Notes: generated from the letters alone by a model not told the origin. Shown: positions 8,396-17,348, counted from the stretch's first letter. The stretch is 64,000 bases of DNA from Acidobacteriota bacterium (GCA_038040445.1 JBBPIG010000001.1:216402-280401); one strand, 5' to 3'. A program made the numbers and translations.

Positions 8396-8986
8396 ATGCC
8401 GGGGAGAGAGCCCAGAATCATTCTTGCTTCCGCGTCCCCACGACGCGCCGATTTGCTCAAGCAAATCGGGGTCGAGTTTGAGCTTGCACCCAGCCAAATC
8501 GGGGAGCGCCCTCATCCTGATGAGACGCCAGCCGATTATATCACACGCATTGCAAGGGCTAAAGTTATTGCCGCGGCGCGCACGCGTGAAGCCGGACTGG
8601 TCATCGGCGCGGATACGGTGGTTGTGCTGGACGGCCGCCTGATGGGCAAACCTCAGGATGAGGCGAGCGCCGCAACCATGTTAGAGCAGTTGTCAGGAAG
8701 GTGGCACGCCGTGATGACCGGCGTCGCGCTCTACGACATCGAAACCCGGCGCGAGGTTGCGGACTATGATAAGACTCTGGTCAAATTCGCCCAGCTCACC
8801 GACAGAGAGATTGAATGGTATGTAAGCACCGGAGAGCCGATGGATAAGGCTGGCGCTTATGGGATTCAGGGGCTTGGCGGTCTGTTTGTCGATGAGATCG
8901 CGGGCAATTACTACAACGTTGTTGGGTTGCCCATTCCGCTCGTGTATCGCCTGGCGCGGCGGCTCGGATATTCGTTTGTGGAGTAG
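8396..8986 (+). CDS. maf: Maf-family nucleoside triphosphate pyrophosphatase
   Basis: A 196-residue Maf protein with all family motifs: LASASPRRADLLKQIG at residues 10-25, the ETPADYITRIARAK helix, GADTVVVLDGRLMGKP in the middle, the HAVMTGVALYD strand and DKAGAYGIQGLGG near the C-terminus. Maf enzymes hydrolyse non-canonical or standard nucleoside triphosphates (dTTP/UTP or m7GTP) to monophosphates and have been linked to septum formation arrest. The substrate subclass was not determined. Length is normal. An SDR gene follows 24 bases later on the same strand. Confidence 0.93.
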   Translation: MPGREPRIILASASPRRADLLKQIGVEFELAPSQIGERPHPDETPADYITRIARAKVIAAARTREAGLVIGADTVVVLDGRLMGKPQDEASAATMLEQLSGRWHAVMTGVALYDIETRREVADYDKTLVKFAQLTDREIEWYVSTGEPMDKAGAYGIQGLGGLFVDEIAGNYYNVVGLPIPLVYRLARRLGYSFVE

Positions 8987-9010
8987 CGTAGGCTCGGAAA
9001 GGGAATTCGC

Positions 9011-9730
9011 ATGAGCAACATCGAAGGCAAAACATCAGTTGTGACCGGAGCAACTCGCGGAATCGGGCTGGCGATCGCGCGCGCTTTGCTGGAGCGCGGC
9101 GGACGGGTCTTCATTTGCGCTCGAAGCAGGGAAGAGGTCGAGCACAGCGTCGCGGCTCTCAAATCGGACTATGGTGACAACATCAAGGGCGTAGCGTGCG
9201 ATGTTCGCGACTACGATAGCGTCCGCTCACTGTTCCGCGAAGTCCTGGCTTCGTTCGGCACGCTCGACATCCTGATCAACAATGCCGGTGTAGGCTCGCA
9301 CAGCTACGTGGAGCAGATGCCGGTAGAAGAATGGAGCGCCACAATCGAGACGAATCTGTCGGGAGTTTTCTATTGCTGCCACGAAGCCCTCCCCTCGATG
9401 AAGGAACGCGGCGGCTACATCATCAACATCGGGAGTCTCGCGGGTAAGAATGCATTCCCCGGCGCGGCGGCCTACTGCGCGTCGAAGTTCGGACTGATAG
9501 GCTTCTCCGAAGCTCTGATGCAAGAAGTGCGGCACGACCACATCCGAGTGAGCTATGTGATGCCCGGCTCTGTGAATACGCGCTTCGGCCGCGGCGGTGA
9601 GCAGGACCCGTCAACGACTTGGAAACTCGCGCCGGAGGATGTGGCCAACGTCGTCATCAATCTAGTTGAAAGCGATCCGCGAGCGTTGGCGAGCCGAGTC
9701 GAACTAAGGCCATCCGAGCCGAAGAAGTAG
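9011..9730 (+). CDS. Short-chain dehydrogenase/reductase (FabG-like)
   Basis: A 239-residue classical SDR. It has the cofactor motif TGATRGIG at about 13-20, the NNAG motif in ILINNAGVG, the catalytic Ser in NIGSLAG and the Tyr-Lys pair in AAYCASKFG. Arginines after the second strand (CARSREEVE) suggest NADP(H). Such enzymes reduce or oxidise carbonyl/alcohol groups on many substrates, and 3-oxoacyl-ACP reductases belong here. The position downstream of maf gives no pathway hint. An ATG at 9011 preceded by GGAAAGGGAA supports the start. Confidence 0.88.
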   Translation: MSNIEGKTSVVTGATRGIGLAIARALLERGGRVFICARSREEVEHSVAALKSDYGDNIKGVACDVRDYDSVRSLFREVLASFGTLDILINNAGVGSHSYVEQMPVEEWSATIETNLSGVFYCCHEALPSMKERGGYIINIGSLAGKNAFPGAAAYCASKFGLIGFSEALMQEVRHDHIRVSYVMPGSVNTRFGRGGEQDPSTTWKLAPEDVANVVINLVESDPRALASRVELRPSEPKK

Positions 9731-9827
9731 GAATGAACTTCAGGCTGCGGCCGGTTGATTTGCGATGTTCATGCTGTTTGTGTCTCGATTGCTTCGACGG
9801 ATCGCCGTGCGGTCAAACTTGGCGTCG

Positions 9828-9857
9828 TTGACACCCTAAAACAGCGCTTGCTAGAAT
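9828..9857 (+). promoter_or_regulatory. Sigma-70-type promoter upstream of resB
   Basis: TTGACA (9828-9833) and TAGAAT (9852-9857) are separated by 18 bases. The first is a perfect -35 hexamer and the second matches the -10 consensus at five of six positions. It lies about 50 bases before the resB ATG in the gap after the SDR gene. Confidence 0.7.
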
Positions 9858-9905
9858 TCGCGTTGGTTATTAGGGCAATCATTCAATTCACACCGGAACT
9901 TACTT

Positions 9906-11657
9906 ATGGCAACAACTGAAACCGAACTAGCCGCGGCAACGGAAGCTCCGCCTGCGGCCGCGCCGGCCGTCAAGGTCAGCACCAAGAAGAGCGATTCCGT
10001 GCTCGACAAGGTGCTTCGCTTGCTCAGCTCCGTGAAATTCGGCATCGTGATGTTGAGCATTCTGCTTTCGTGTTGCATGCTCGGAATGCTCGTGATGCAG
10101 GTCAACGTCGACGGGTTCGATAAGTATTTCGCGAACCTCAAACCGGCGCAGAAGACGGTCTACGGCGCGCTCGGCTTCTTTGATATATATCGCTCGCGAT
10201 ACTTCACTCTTCTGCTGGCGCTCACCGGACTAAACATAATCCTTGCATCGATCGACCGCTTCCCGGCGGCGTGGCAATACATACGAAAACCGAAGCGCAC
10301 TGCTTCTCCCAAGTTCATCGCCGCCCAGATGTTCAGCACTGAGGAGGTTTCCTATGAACCCCCGGCTCGGATAGCTGAAAGAGTACGTGCTATTTGGTGG
10401 AAGCAGAGTTGGCAACGCGCTGTAATTATCCAGATGTGGATTCTTCTCGTGCTCGGATTGGCTTCCGGCGTGGAGATAGTTCTGCGGATTGCAAAGCTAC
10501 CGGGATTCATTTCGGCTTATTATCTGTTTCTCGCTTGGCTTGGTTATCTCGGGCTAGTTGTCTACCTCTGGCTGAAGAAGAAAAAAGGGACCGGGTGGGT
10601 TCACATTACCGACGAGAATGGCCGTCTCACCGTGTTCGCACAGCGCAACACGTGGAACCGTCTTGGCGCCTACGTCGTGCATGTTGCCCTGCTCACGATC
10701 TTCACCGGCGGCTTTCTCACTAGCCGGTACGGGATGGGCGGTCCGATGGAGATCAAGCCTGGGAAGACTTCTAAGCAGTTCGCGATGAGTGAGATCTCCC
10801 TTGATGGCGCGCGCACGACGCCGGCGGTTCTTCCGTTCGAAATCGAATGCACTGATCTGCAGCAGAAGCTAATCAGGCCCGAAGGCGGTCTGGAAGCATC
10901 GAACACAATCGACTGGTTGAGCTCAATCCGAATCATCGACCAAGAACGGAACGTGCGGAAGGACATGGTTGTTCACATGAACAATGTCGGTGATTACCGG
11001 GGCTATCGTTTCTTCCAAAGCCAATTCCAACCGCTCGGAAATGCCCGGCAGATTACGCTTAGATTTCAACCGGTCGACGGTACTGAAGCTCAGAGCGTCA
11101 CGATACCTCGAGACGGTTCTGTGGATGTGAAGGGGGTTGGGCGCGTGTCGTACGTTGAGTTTCTTCCGGATTTCGTACTAGGGAGCGACGGTCCGACAAC
11201 TCGCTCTACTGACTATAACAACCCTGCGGTTCTACTGGCGATAACGATGCCAGACGGAAGTGCTCGACGGGCGTTTGCCTTTTACCATGACGACGCTGCC
11301 CAGGTGCTTGCGGCTGCAATGGCGAAACAATTGGGTCAGGCCGAGGCTGACCGAGCTACCATCGTTAGCGGGAACAAGGTGTCGCTGAAAGACTTCGAAA
11401 AGGTGTCATCCGCTCACACGTTGACCATTCAGTACGATCCGGGACGCACGCCGGTTTACATTGGATTCACGCTTTTGATTATGGCCTTATGCGGAGTGTT
11501 CTTCTTCTCCCATCAGAGGGCGTGGGCGGTGATTGAACCGAACGGCGGCGGTTCGAAGATTTACTTTGGTGGAAACACAAACCGGAACAGGCCTGCATTT
11601 GAAGGCCGGTTCAATTCGCTGGTGCAGTCTGTTACGGGAGGATCAAGAGATGAGTAG
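9906..11657 (+). CDS. resB: Cytochrome c biogenesis protein ResB
   Basis: A 583-residue membrane protein of the ResB/Ccs1 family. After a low-complexity Ala/Pro/Glu-rich N-terminus of about 35 residues there are three membrane segments (about 42-62, 95-115 and 175-200), a fourth region around LGAYVVHVALLTIFTGGFL with the conserved heme-associated His, a large extracytoplasmic domain with GYRFFQSQF, and a last segment YIGFTLLIMALCGVFFFSH. ResB and CcsA form the system II complex that moves heme across the membrane and attaches it to apocytochromes c. The next gene is ccsA, overlapping by eight bases. The tetraheme protein at 6.8-8.3 kb is a plausible client. Confidence 0.93.
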   Translation: MATTETELAAATEAPPAAAPAVKVSTKKSDSVLDKVLRLLSSVKFGIVMLSILLSCCMLGMLVMQVNVDGFDKYFANLKPAQKTVYGALGFFDIYRSRYFTLLLALTGLNIILASIDRFPAAWQYIRKPKRTASPKFIAAQMFSTEEVSYEPPARIAERVRAIWWKQSWQRAVIIQMWILLVLGLASGVEIVLRIAKLPGFISAYYLFLAWLGYLGLVVYLWLKKKKGTGWVHITDENGRLTVFAQRNTWNRLGAYVVHVALLTIFTGGFLTSRYGMGGPMEIKPGKTSKQFAMSEISLDGARTTPAVLPFEIECTDLQQKLIRPEGGLEASNTIDWLSSIRIIDQERNVRKDMVVHMNNVGDYRGYRFFQSQFQPLGNARQITLRFQPVDGTEAQSVTIPRDGSVDVKGVGRVSYVEFLPDFVLGSDGPTTRSTDYNNPAVLLAITMPDGSARRAFAFYHDDAAQVLAAAMAKQLGQAEADRATIVSGNKVSLKDFEKVSSAHTLTIQYDPGRTPVYIGFTLLIMALCGVFFFSHQRAWAVIEPNGGGSKIYFGGNTNRNRPAFEGRFNSLVQSVTGGSRDE

Positions 11658-13215
11658 AGCTATCAAACACGAAGAAGTAATGATGCCTGAGTTGGAGCTG
11701 ACCGTCCCGGAAAAAGCCATCGGCCTCTTGCCGATCGTCCTTCCCATTCTGGGAACAATACTGTTGATCATGGTGCGCATCCAAGCCGGGCGGCCGATCG
11801 GCTTTATCTACTGCGATGCACTAATCATGCTCGCGCTGATCAGCTACATCTGCGCGGCGGTTCTCCTGATAACCAACATCTTCGTCAAAGAGAACGTCCT
11901 GGCCCGGTTGGGTTTGATCACGGTCGCAATGGGCTACTGCTTCAACCTGACGGGCTGGATGGTACGTTGGATCGAAGCGGGGGACAAAGAGGGTTGGAAG
12001 GATGGAATCAACGGCGTCTGGCGATACTTTCCACTAGATAATCTGTACGCGCTGACTTTGGGGTTTTCCGCCGGCGCGGCGTTGACGACGCTGGTGGTGA
12101 TCCGCAAGCCCAAGTATCGCGCGCTTGGCGCGATGTCGATGCCGATCCTTGTTGTAGTGCTCGCGCTGGGGATGATGCTCGGCAGCGGCATCAGCACTTT
12201 GCCGCCGATCCTGGATAGCTACTGGCGGCCGATTCACGTTTCAATAGCCACGGTGGCATACGGCGTATGCCTTGTCAGCTTCGGTCTGGCGTTCGCGTAC
12301 TTGCTAAAAGACGGAATCCGTTTTGAGGGCGTCGCGCTCTGGACGGCGCTGTACGGATTACTCACGCTCGTGATGTTAGGATTCGGCTCTGCGAGCGCCT
12401 TCGAGGTTTTCCGCGGTCAATACACCGTGAACTTGTTCATGGACAAAAGCGCGCTGCCGCTGCGAACTGAACTGCCGATGGTCGGACCGCTGATGAGCCT
12501 GACGTTGTTGGTGCTTGTCGTTGCGGTCGCGCTGTTCGCGCTCGATCATTTCAACAAAGACGAGAAAGCCAGAGCGTGGGGGTGGAAGCTCTTCAACGGC
12601 GCGGTAGTTTTGCAAGTCCTGGTGTTGGTGCTTCTGTTCTGGCAGATGAAGAGCCTCGACAATCCGGCTGCGCACATACCAACTCGAGAGTACCCGGCTT
12701 TCAGCGTGTGGATGTCCGAGCAGTCGCAGCAAAGCGTGACGCCGTCAGACGCCGAGAGGTGGGTTCAGCAAAACGCATCGAGTTTGAAGCTCAGCATGAC
12801 TTCGAACCCGGTCGAATTTGGCGGGCTGATCGGCCTCACTGTCGCGCTATTCCTTGTCACACTCTTCTCCTGGAAGCGCGAACCACTGTTGTCGGCACTG
12901 CCGCCGCTTAAGACGATCGACTCCTTGCTGTACCGAACGGTCGGAGTAGCGTTCCCGTTGTTGTCGCTGCTGCTGATCACCGGCGCCGTGTGGGCCAATG
13001 AGTCCTGGGGCCGGTATTGGGGATGGGACTCGAAGGAAGTCGGCGCGCTGGTGGCGTGGATGGCTTACGCGGGCTTCCTGCACACGCGCATTGCCCACGG
13101 CTGGCGTGGCCGAAGAAGCGCTTACTTCGCGCTGCTAGGATTCGCGCTGGTGATATTCACCTGGCTCGGGGTGAGCTTCATAATTCCAGGTCTCCACTCC
13201 TACGCCGGGGTCTAG
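11650..13215 (+). CDS. ccsA: Cytochrome c biogenesis protein CcsA
   Basis: A ~521-residue integral membrane protein, the partner of ResB. It ends with the CcsA heme-handling region: the tryptophan-rich WGRYWGWDSKE motif, the histidines in GFLHTRIAHGW, and the final segment FALVIFTWLGVSFI ending in GLHSYAG. The N-terminal half has several extra membrane helices and a ~45-residue soluble loop (ARDAERWVQQ region) not essential to the core. The ATG at 11650 overlaps the end of resB by eight bases. An in-frame start at 11533 lies deep inside resB and is unlikely. A strong terminator follows at 13248. Confidence 0.92.
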   Translation: MSRAIKHEEVMMPELELTVPEKAIGLLPIVLPILGTILLIMVRIQAGRPIGFIYCDALIMLALISYICAAVLLITNIFVKENVLARLGLITVAMGYCFNLTGWMVRWIEAGDKEGWKDGINGVWRYFPLDNLYALTLGFSAGAALTTLVVIRKPKYRALGAMSMPILVVVLALGMMLGSGISTLPPILDSYWRPIHVSIATVAYGVCLVSFGLAFAYLLKDGIRFEGVALWTALYGLLTLVMLGFGSASAFEVFRGQYTVNLFMDKSALPLRTELPMVGPLMSLTLLVLVVAVALFALDHFNKDEKARAWGWKLFNGAVVLQVLVLVLLFWQMKSLDNPAAHIPTREYPAFSVWMSEQSQQSVTPSDAERWVQQNASSLKLSMTSNPVEFGGLIGLTVALFLVTLFSWKREPLLSALPPLKTIDSLLYRTVGVAFPLLSLLLITGAVWANESWGRYWGWDSKEVGALVAWMAYAGFLHTRIAHGWRGRRSAYFALLGFALVIFTWLGVSFIIPGLHSYAGV

Positions 13216-13247
13216 TTTTTTAGGTCGACCCTTGGAGTTAGTTACGA

Positions 13248-13287
13248 AAAGAGGGCGAGCCCGCAGGCTCGCCCTCTTTGTTCTTTT
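13248..13287 (+). terminator. Rho-independent terminator after resB-ccsA
   Basis: A perfect 14-bp stem (13248-13261 with 13266-13279) around the four-base loop CGCA is followed by a T-rich run GTTCTTTT. It ends the resB-ccsA operon 30 bases after its last stop codon. The stem is symmetrical and preceded by AAAA, so it could partly act on the other strand too. Confidence 0.9.
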
Positions 13288-13406
13288 CGGCTTTTCTTGG
13301 ACACATGCCTGGCCCACGGCATTTGAAGAAACGATTACTGTAGGTGTTAGGGGTCGCGCCGGTACGCGTCTAGCTCCTTGTGCGGTCTGGTGCTATCGCG
13401 GAGTCG

Positions 13407-13694
13407 CTACGTTGTTCTGTCTCCACTAACTTCTTCCTGTAGCCGTTCAGCCAACCACAGGTTGACCAATGTTTCAGGCAAGACTCCACGGACTCGGGCC
13501 TGAGCCTCGAGGTGAGCAAAGACTTTGGGATCGAGTGTCACGCGCCGCCTCCGTTGCGCCCTTACCTCGAATTCAACCTCGTGGGTTTGATCCCAATAGT
13601 CGCCGAGACTATGCGTATCCCAGAACTCACCGATTTCCTCTAACGTCTTTGCCTTCGATATGCTTGTGAGTTGTTGATCATCACTTTCGTTCAT
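13407..13694 (-). CDS. CopG-family antitoxin (BrnA-like)
   Basis: A 95-residue protein with an N-terminal linker containing SLGDYWDQTHEVEFEV, a region found in CopG-type antitoxins of the BrnT/BrnA class, and a C-terminal ribbon-helix-helix DNA-binding segment (RRRVTLDPKVFAHLEAQA, then ETLVNLWLAERLQEE). It should neutralise the BrnT ribonuclease-type toxin encoded just upstream and repress the operon. Its ATG overlaps the end of the toxin frame by 14 bases, the usual toxin-first order of this class. The toxin gene is frameshifted, so the antitoxin may be unpaired. Confidence 0.82.
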   Translation of the reverse strand: MNESDDQQLTSISKAKTLEEIGEFWDTHSLGDYWDQTHEVEFEVRAQRRRRVTLDPKVFAHLEAQARVRGVLPETLVNLWLAERLQEEVSGDRTT

Positions 13695-13964
13695 AACGTT
13701 TTCGCTCCTTACTATCCATGTCTCGCGCGCTTAAGATCAGGGCCATGTTGCCTGATTTGTGAATGAAGAACACAATCACGTAACGGCCTGCATCGGTCTG
13801 CCCGTTGGCTGAGTAGACATCTTCGCCTGGTCGATGCCGTGACTCAACAAAACGATATTGTGGCTCATTGAAGAACACTTCCTCGATCTCGTCTTGTGTG
13901 ACGTTATGTTTAGCGCGAGCTTGTCCAATATGTCGGGCAACCAGATGAAATTATCGATGTACAT
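13681..13964 (-). pseudogene. brnT: BrnT-family toxin gene interrupted by a one-base frameshift
   Basis: The intact product would be about 94 residues. The first 17 codons from the ATG at 13964 read MYIDNFIWLPDILDKLA. The rest, KHNVTQDEIEEVFFNEPQ onward to ILSARDMDSKERKRYERK, is in the next frame. Inserting one base between the GCG and the AAA codons, near 13923, restores the typical BrnT (DUF4258) sequence, so one base has been lost. BrnT toxins are RelE-like ribonucleases. Either the toxin was inactivated by mutation or there is a sequencing error. The second frame alone has a weak ATG at 13878. Confidence 0.8.
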
Positions 13965-14058
13965 AACCCCTCTGACACACTCGCAGGTGGTCGGTCAACA
14001 CATCGACAAACCTAACGCAGTTCTCACTCTCCCACGCCACCGAATTCCTTATTCTTTG

Positions 14059-14688
14059 TTATCTCTTCCGAGCTTCTTGCACTGCATTGTATAATTCAAG
14101 GAATTTATCGCGGACAGACGAGTCTAGCTTCGCAGCGAAAGAGGAATCGAGTGACTTCGCCTTAATCAACTCCTGCACGTCCGCGAGGTCTTTCAGGCGG
14201 TCGGGCGCCGTCATTCCGGATGCAAGTTTCAATTCAATCAGCTTCTCAAGCGTGATCGTTTTCACACCGTCAATTACTACGAAGTGCTCACTCGGGCCTG
14301 GGAACTTGACCGGCTTTGGAAGCCCATCACCGGGGTATTCACCTGCCGTGATGATTTCTATCGGAACATTTTCCGCTGCCGTGCGAAACTTCCTGGTCGA
14401 GCCCTCGAATGCAGGGCGATAGCCGAGGCCAATCAATTCCTCTCGAAACTTTTCGAGTCCTTCCTTTGTCAGCAGCAGATCAATGTCTTCGGTGAAACGC
14501 CGGTAACCATGCTGATTCAATGCGATCGCTCCGATCACGGCGTAATCAATTCCGTGAGAGTCGAGGTCCGATGCGATGCGCCGCAGCGCGTTGTTCAAAA
14601 GGCTCTTGCCCATGAAAAACCTTAAACCTTCTTCGTAGGCTTCGGTCGGTGACGAAAGTATCTGCTGAAAGTCTTCGCGCTGCTGCAT
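14059..14688 (-). CDS. Nucleotidyltransferase, AbiEii/AbiGii-toxin type
   Basis: A 209-residue protein with a DNA polymerase beta-like nucleotidyltransferase core. AVIGAIALNQHGYRRFTEDI at about 50-69 is the GxAxxxHG...DxD signature with the metal-binding aspartates in TEDIDLL. A second acidic position may be in VPIEIITAG, followed by the LEKLIELKLASG helix. AbiEii-like enzymes are toxins of type IV toxin-antitoxin or abortive-infection systems, and related stand-alone MNT proteins AMPylate or pyrophosphorylate targets. No AbiEi-like antitoxin lies beside it. It is 95 bases from the broken BrnT gene, so the block looks accessory. Confidence 0.75.
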   Translation of the reverse strand: MQQREDFQQILSSPTEAYEEGLRFFMGKSLLNNALRRIASDLDSHGIDYAVIGAIALNQHGYRRFTEDIDLLLTKEGLEKFREELIGLGYRPAFEGSTRKFRTAAENVPIEIITAGEYPGDGLPKPVKFPGPSEHFVVIDGVKTITLEKLIELKLASGMTAPDRLKDLADVQELIKAKSLDSSFAAKLDSSVRDKFLELYNAVQEARKR

Positions 14689-14751
14689 AACTTACTCAAA
14701 CTAACTCTGCCAAATGATAGCACAAGGCCCGAAGCTGGCTGAGCGCGTAGT

Positions 14752-15486
14752 TCACGATCGTCGAACCCCGGAGCTCGGCGTCGCCTTGGGCGGTTGCGCG
14801 CTCGATGGCACTATCCATAACTCAATCGCCGGCTCTTCCCGAAGGCCGCCATCCACGATCACCACCCGGGCGGCATCCAGGCCGCGCTTCGAAACAAGAT
14901 AAGCTTTCGCCTTGTTCGCCGTCTTCTGCGCATCGCCGGCCCGGCTCGCGCGTCCACCGTAAGCGATGATGTAGCTCTGTGCCGTTGTGTCGAGACTGAG
15001 TTCGATCATAAGCTTGTCGAGCCTCTCATCCTCGTCTTTGGGCTTGAGCTTGCCATACTCGTCCAGCTTACGCGCCTCGGCTTTCTTGGTCACCGTAGTT
15101 GTACAACTGGCCGCTGTAGAACCATAACCACAAGCTCGGTCGAACCCGCCCGCCTCAACCGTCGCAGTCACCGTTGCATCAGGGGCTATTTCCTTCGTGC
15201 TCACTTCAATGTTTGGGGTGCCCTGGCCCGATTCGATTGAGCCAGCCGAGACCGTCCAGTTATATGTCGGCGTTACCTTCGGGTCACCACCACGGACCTC
15301 CACCGTGATCTTCAACGTATCGTTCGCCTCGACCGAGTCGGGGCACGTTACCTTCGTGACCGGGCACTTGGATTGCGGCTGCTGTCGTTGCTGAGCGGAG
15401 ACATGGCGAATCGCGCTCGCGCAGGGGAGGAATAGGAGGGCGATGACTGGCAACATCACAAAAACAGTTCTGTCTTTCGGTTTCAT
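14752..15486 (-). CDS. Secreted protein with a PKD/Ig-like domain and an OmpA-like C-terminal region
   Basis: A 244-residue protein with a signal peptide (FVMLPVIALLFLPCASA, cleavage near 27). Residues ~40-125 look like a bacterial Ig/PKD domain (CPDSVEANDTLKITVEVRGG, YNWTVSAGSIESGQG, with paired cysteines). Residues ~140-225 resemble the alpha/beta pattern of OmpA-like peptidoglycan-binding domains: SYIIAYGGRA, a helix with AQKTANKAKAYLVSKRG, then RVVIVDGGLREEPAIELWIV. The key OmpA Asp/Arg pair is not clear, so this part is tentative. Proteins of this layout are frequent in Blastocatellia genomes and have no assigned function. Confidence 0.65.
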   Translation of the reverse strand: MKPKDRTVFVMLPVIALLFLPCASAIRHVSAQQRQQPQSKCPVTKVTCPDSVEANDTLKITVEVRGGDPKVTPTYNWTVSAGSIESGQGTPNIEVSTKEIAPDATVTATVEAGGFDRACGYGSTAASCTTTVTKKAEARKLDEYGKLKPKDEDERLDKLMIELSLDTTAQSYIIAYGGRASRAGDAQKTANKAKAYLVSKRGLDAARVVIVDGGLREEPAIELWIVPSSAQPPKATPSSGVRRS

Positions 15487-15736
15487 AACTAGTGCTCTCC
15501 TGGAACGATGGTTTTATCTGCTTGTCGAGCGACTCAGATGAGGTGCTAAAAGCGGGCTTGCTCGAACTTTCCGATCAACCTTACTGATACATTTTGATCA
15601 GGTCAACGCCGGCTGGAGATCAGGATTAGGCAATAGCTTCGCAAAGCGGTCCTGGAGGCGACTTAACTTCTCAATGTGCATGCCGGCTCTCGGACGAAGG
15701 TCGATCGAGACCGCGGCCGTTGCGATTAGCCGTAGC

Positions 15737-16564
15737 TTACCGTCTTGCGAACTTCCCGTTTGCCTCACTGGCTGCTCGCTGCAACTGTTCCGCTTGTTCA
15801 ACCGGTATCTCAATCTTTGCTTTCGAGCGCAGTGACAACTTCGATGGCAGGCCCCCTAACGGTCGCCCGGAGAGTTGCCCATAGATGACCAGGGCGGCCA
15901 GGTACGAACCCGTCACAGTCGGATGAAGTCCGTCTTTTGAGTACAGCTCGATTTTGGGATTGATTCTCCAGGCACTCAACCAGGCTTCGCCCACCGGCAA
16001 AACCAGCCCGTCAATATCTTCGGCGGCCTGGCTGTAGGATTGACTGACGCCCGCGAAATCCTGCTCTCGGCTCGACGAAGGCCAGACCATATACAATGCC
16101 GGCCTTGCGCCAGTGCGCCGAATTTCTTCAGCAAATCGACGAGCGTACTCGCGAAGCACGGCGCGACCTTCCTTAGAAGCTGAGGGCCCTTGCTGCAGCA
16201 CCACGTAGTTCCATTTTCCGTTCTTTATCGCTTTGCCCGCGTCTCCTTTGTTCCAATGATCCTCGAGGCTGAAGTCTGCAAACGCGATCATCTTGTAGGC
16301 GAGGCGCTGGTCATTCGCTTCGGCCAATGCCTCGACAATGGAGGGAAGATCGTTGAAGTAGGTCAGGCTGTTGCCTACGAATAAGATTCGGAGCGTATCG
16401 GCTGGGAGCCGACCGCCGAGACTGCTACTGCGAGGAGGTGTGGCAAACAAAAAGACAATAACCAAAACCATTGAGAGCCAGCCTGAGGTTCTCGTCCGGG
16501 AGTTTCTGATTGCAAGAAACAAATTCATGAGAAGGTGTCGCGTGCTGTGATAACGAGCTGCCAC
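15737..16564 (-). CDS. SGNH/GDSL-type hydrolase, secreted
   Basis: A 275-residue protein with an N-terminal hydrophobic export segment (WLSMVLVIVFLFATPP at about 29-44). The catalytic core follows the SGNH pattern: block I is FVGNSLTYFNDLP with the nucleophile Ser, VVLQQGPSAS is a middle block, and DGLHPTVTGSYLAA is block V with the catalytic Asp/His. Members are esterases or acyl-hydrolases acting on lipids, acetylated sugars or other esters. The substrate is unknown. The GTG at 16564 lies 10 bases after the MscS stop; the ATG at 16528 is an alternative that would shorten the N-terminus by 12 residues. Its 3' flank (15487-15736) shows no other supported gene. Confidence 0.82.
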   Translation of the reverse strand: MAARYHSTRHLLMNLFLAIRNSRTRTSGWLSMVLVIVFLFATPPRSSSLGGRLPADTLRILFVGNSLTYFNDLPSIVEALAEANDQRLAYKMIAFADFSLEDHWNKGDAGKAIKNGKWNYVVLQQGPSASKEGRAVLREYARRFAEEIRRTGARPALYMVWPSSSREQDFAGVSQSYSQAAEDIDGLVLPVGEAWLSAWRINPKIELYSKDGLHPTVTGSYLAALVIYGQLSGRPLGGLPSKLSLRSKAKIEIPVEQAEQLQRAASEANGKFARR

Positions 16565-16574
16565 GAATTAAGCC

Positions 16575-17348
16575 TCAAAGGATTTGCAGTTCAGCTTGTC
16601 TGAAACGGTTCAACAGTCGAAGATACTCGTCCGCCGTCACACTCGAAAACTCTTCGGGCCTTGTCCACGCCCAGATGATCAACGTTGTCGTGTTGTCTGC
16701 TATCGAAGTGATCCGGACCGACGGCGCAGGCTCGCTCAATATCCTCGGGTCATCGGCCAAAGCCGCATTGATTGCGGCGATCGCAATCTCTACGTCGTCC
16801 TGTCGTACTTTCAGCGTCAGCTCCAAACGCCGGCGTTGGCTCAACGAATAGTTCACAATCTTCGAACCCCACACCTTTGAGTTCGGCATGATAACCCGGA
16901 CTCCGTCAGTCGTCGTCATCTGCATGTTCACGATTGTCAATTCTTCGACCACGCCGTGCGCGCCTTCGACTTCGATCAACTCCCCTGCCCGAAAAGGCCG
17001 GTAGATCAACAACAACAGGCCGGCTGCAAAGTTCGATAGCGTGTCTCGCAGCCCGAAGCCCAGTATCAAACCGGTGATACCGAGGCCGGCGATAAGCGAG
17101 GTTACCGGCACCTCCACCTTTTCGAGCGCGATGAGCGTTGCGGCGATCAGGATCGCCAGAGATATCGAGCGGACGAAGAAGTTCTTGAGTAACACGTCAT
17201 CGCGTACGCGACTGCGATTGAGAATCGGCGTCATCCACCGTTTGCTGAGCTTCGAAGCGAGCACTCCGATTAGAAAAATGAGCAAGGCGGCGAGCCATTG
17301 CAGAGCGTGACTTGATACAAACGTCTTAATGTTATCGAACTGGATCAT
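16575..17348 (-). CDS. mscS: Small-conductance mechanosensitive channel, MscS family
   Basis: A ~257-residue protein of typical small MscS length. It has three membrane segments (about 13-33, 55-75 and 80-115), the last containing the pore helix pattern SLIAGLGITGLILGFGLRD followed by LSNFAAGLLLLIYRPF, then the beta domain with IEVEGAHGVVEEL and MPNSKVWGSKIVN, and a C-terminal alpha/beta domain. MscS opens on membrane tension and releases solutes during hypo-osmotic shock. The ATG at 17348 is preferred over an in-frame TTG 33 bases upstream. It is followed closely by the SGNH hydrolase gene. Confidence 0.9.
   Translation of the reverse strand: MIQFDNIKTFVSSHALQWLAALLIFLIGVLASKLSKRWMTPILNRSRVRDDVLLKNFFVRSISLAILIAATLIALEKVEVPVTSLIAGLGITGLILGFGLRDTLSNFAAGLLLLIYRPFRAGELIEVEGAHGVVEELTIVNMQMTTTDGVRVIMPNSKVWGSKIVNYSLSQRRRLELTLKVRQDDVEIAIAAINAALADDPRILSEPAPSVRITSIADNTTTLIIWAWTRPEEFSSVTADEYLRLLNRFRQAELQIL

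Noticed and set aside
13776-13964. A separate small protein starting MYIDNFIW
   Set aside because: Its first part is the N-terminus of BrnT; after the frameshift it reads nonsense, so it is part of the broken toxin gene.
15598-15813. A 71-codon minus-strand frame after the SGNH gene
   Set aside because: It overlaps the 3' end of the SGNH gene in another frame and shows no conserved segment.
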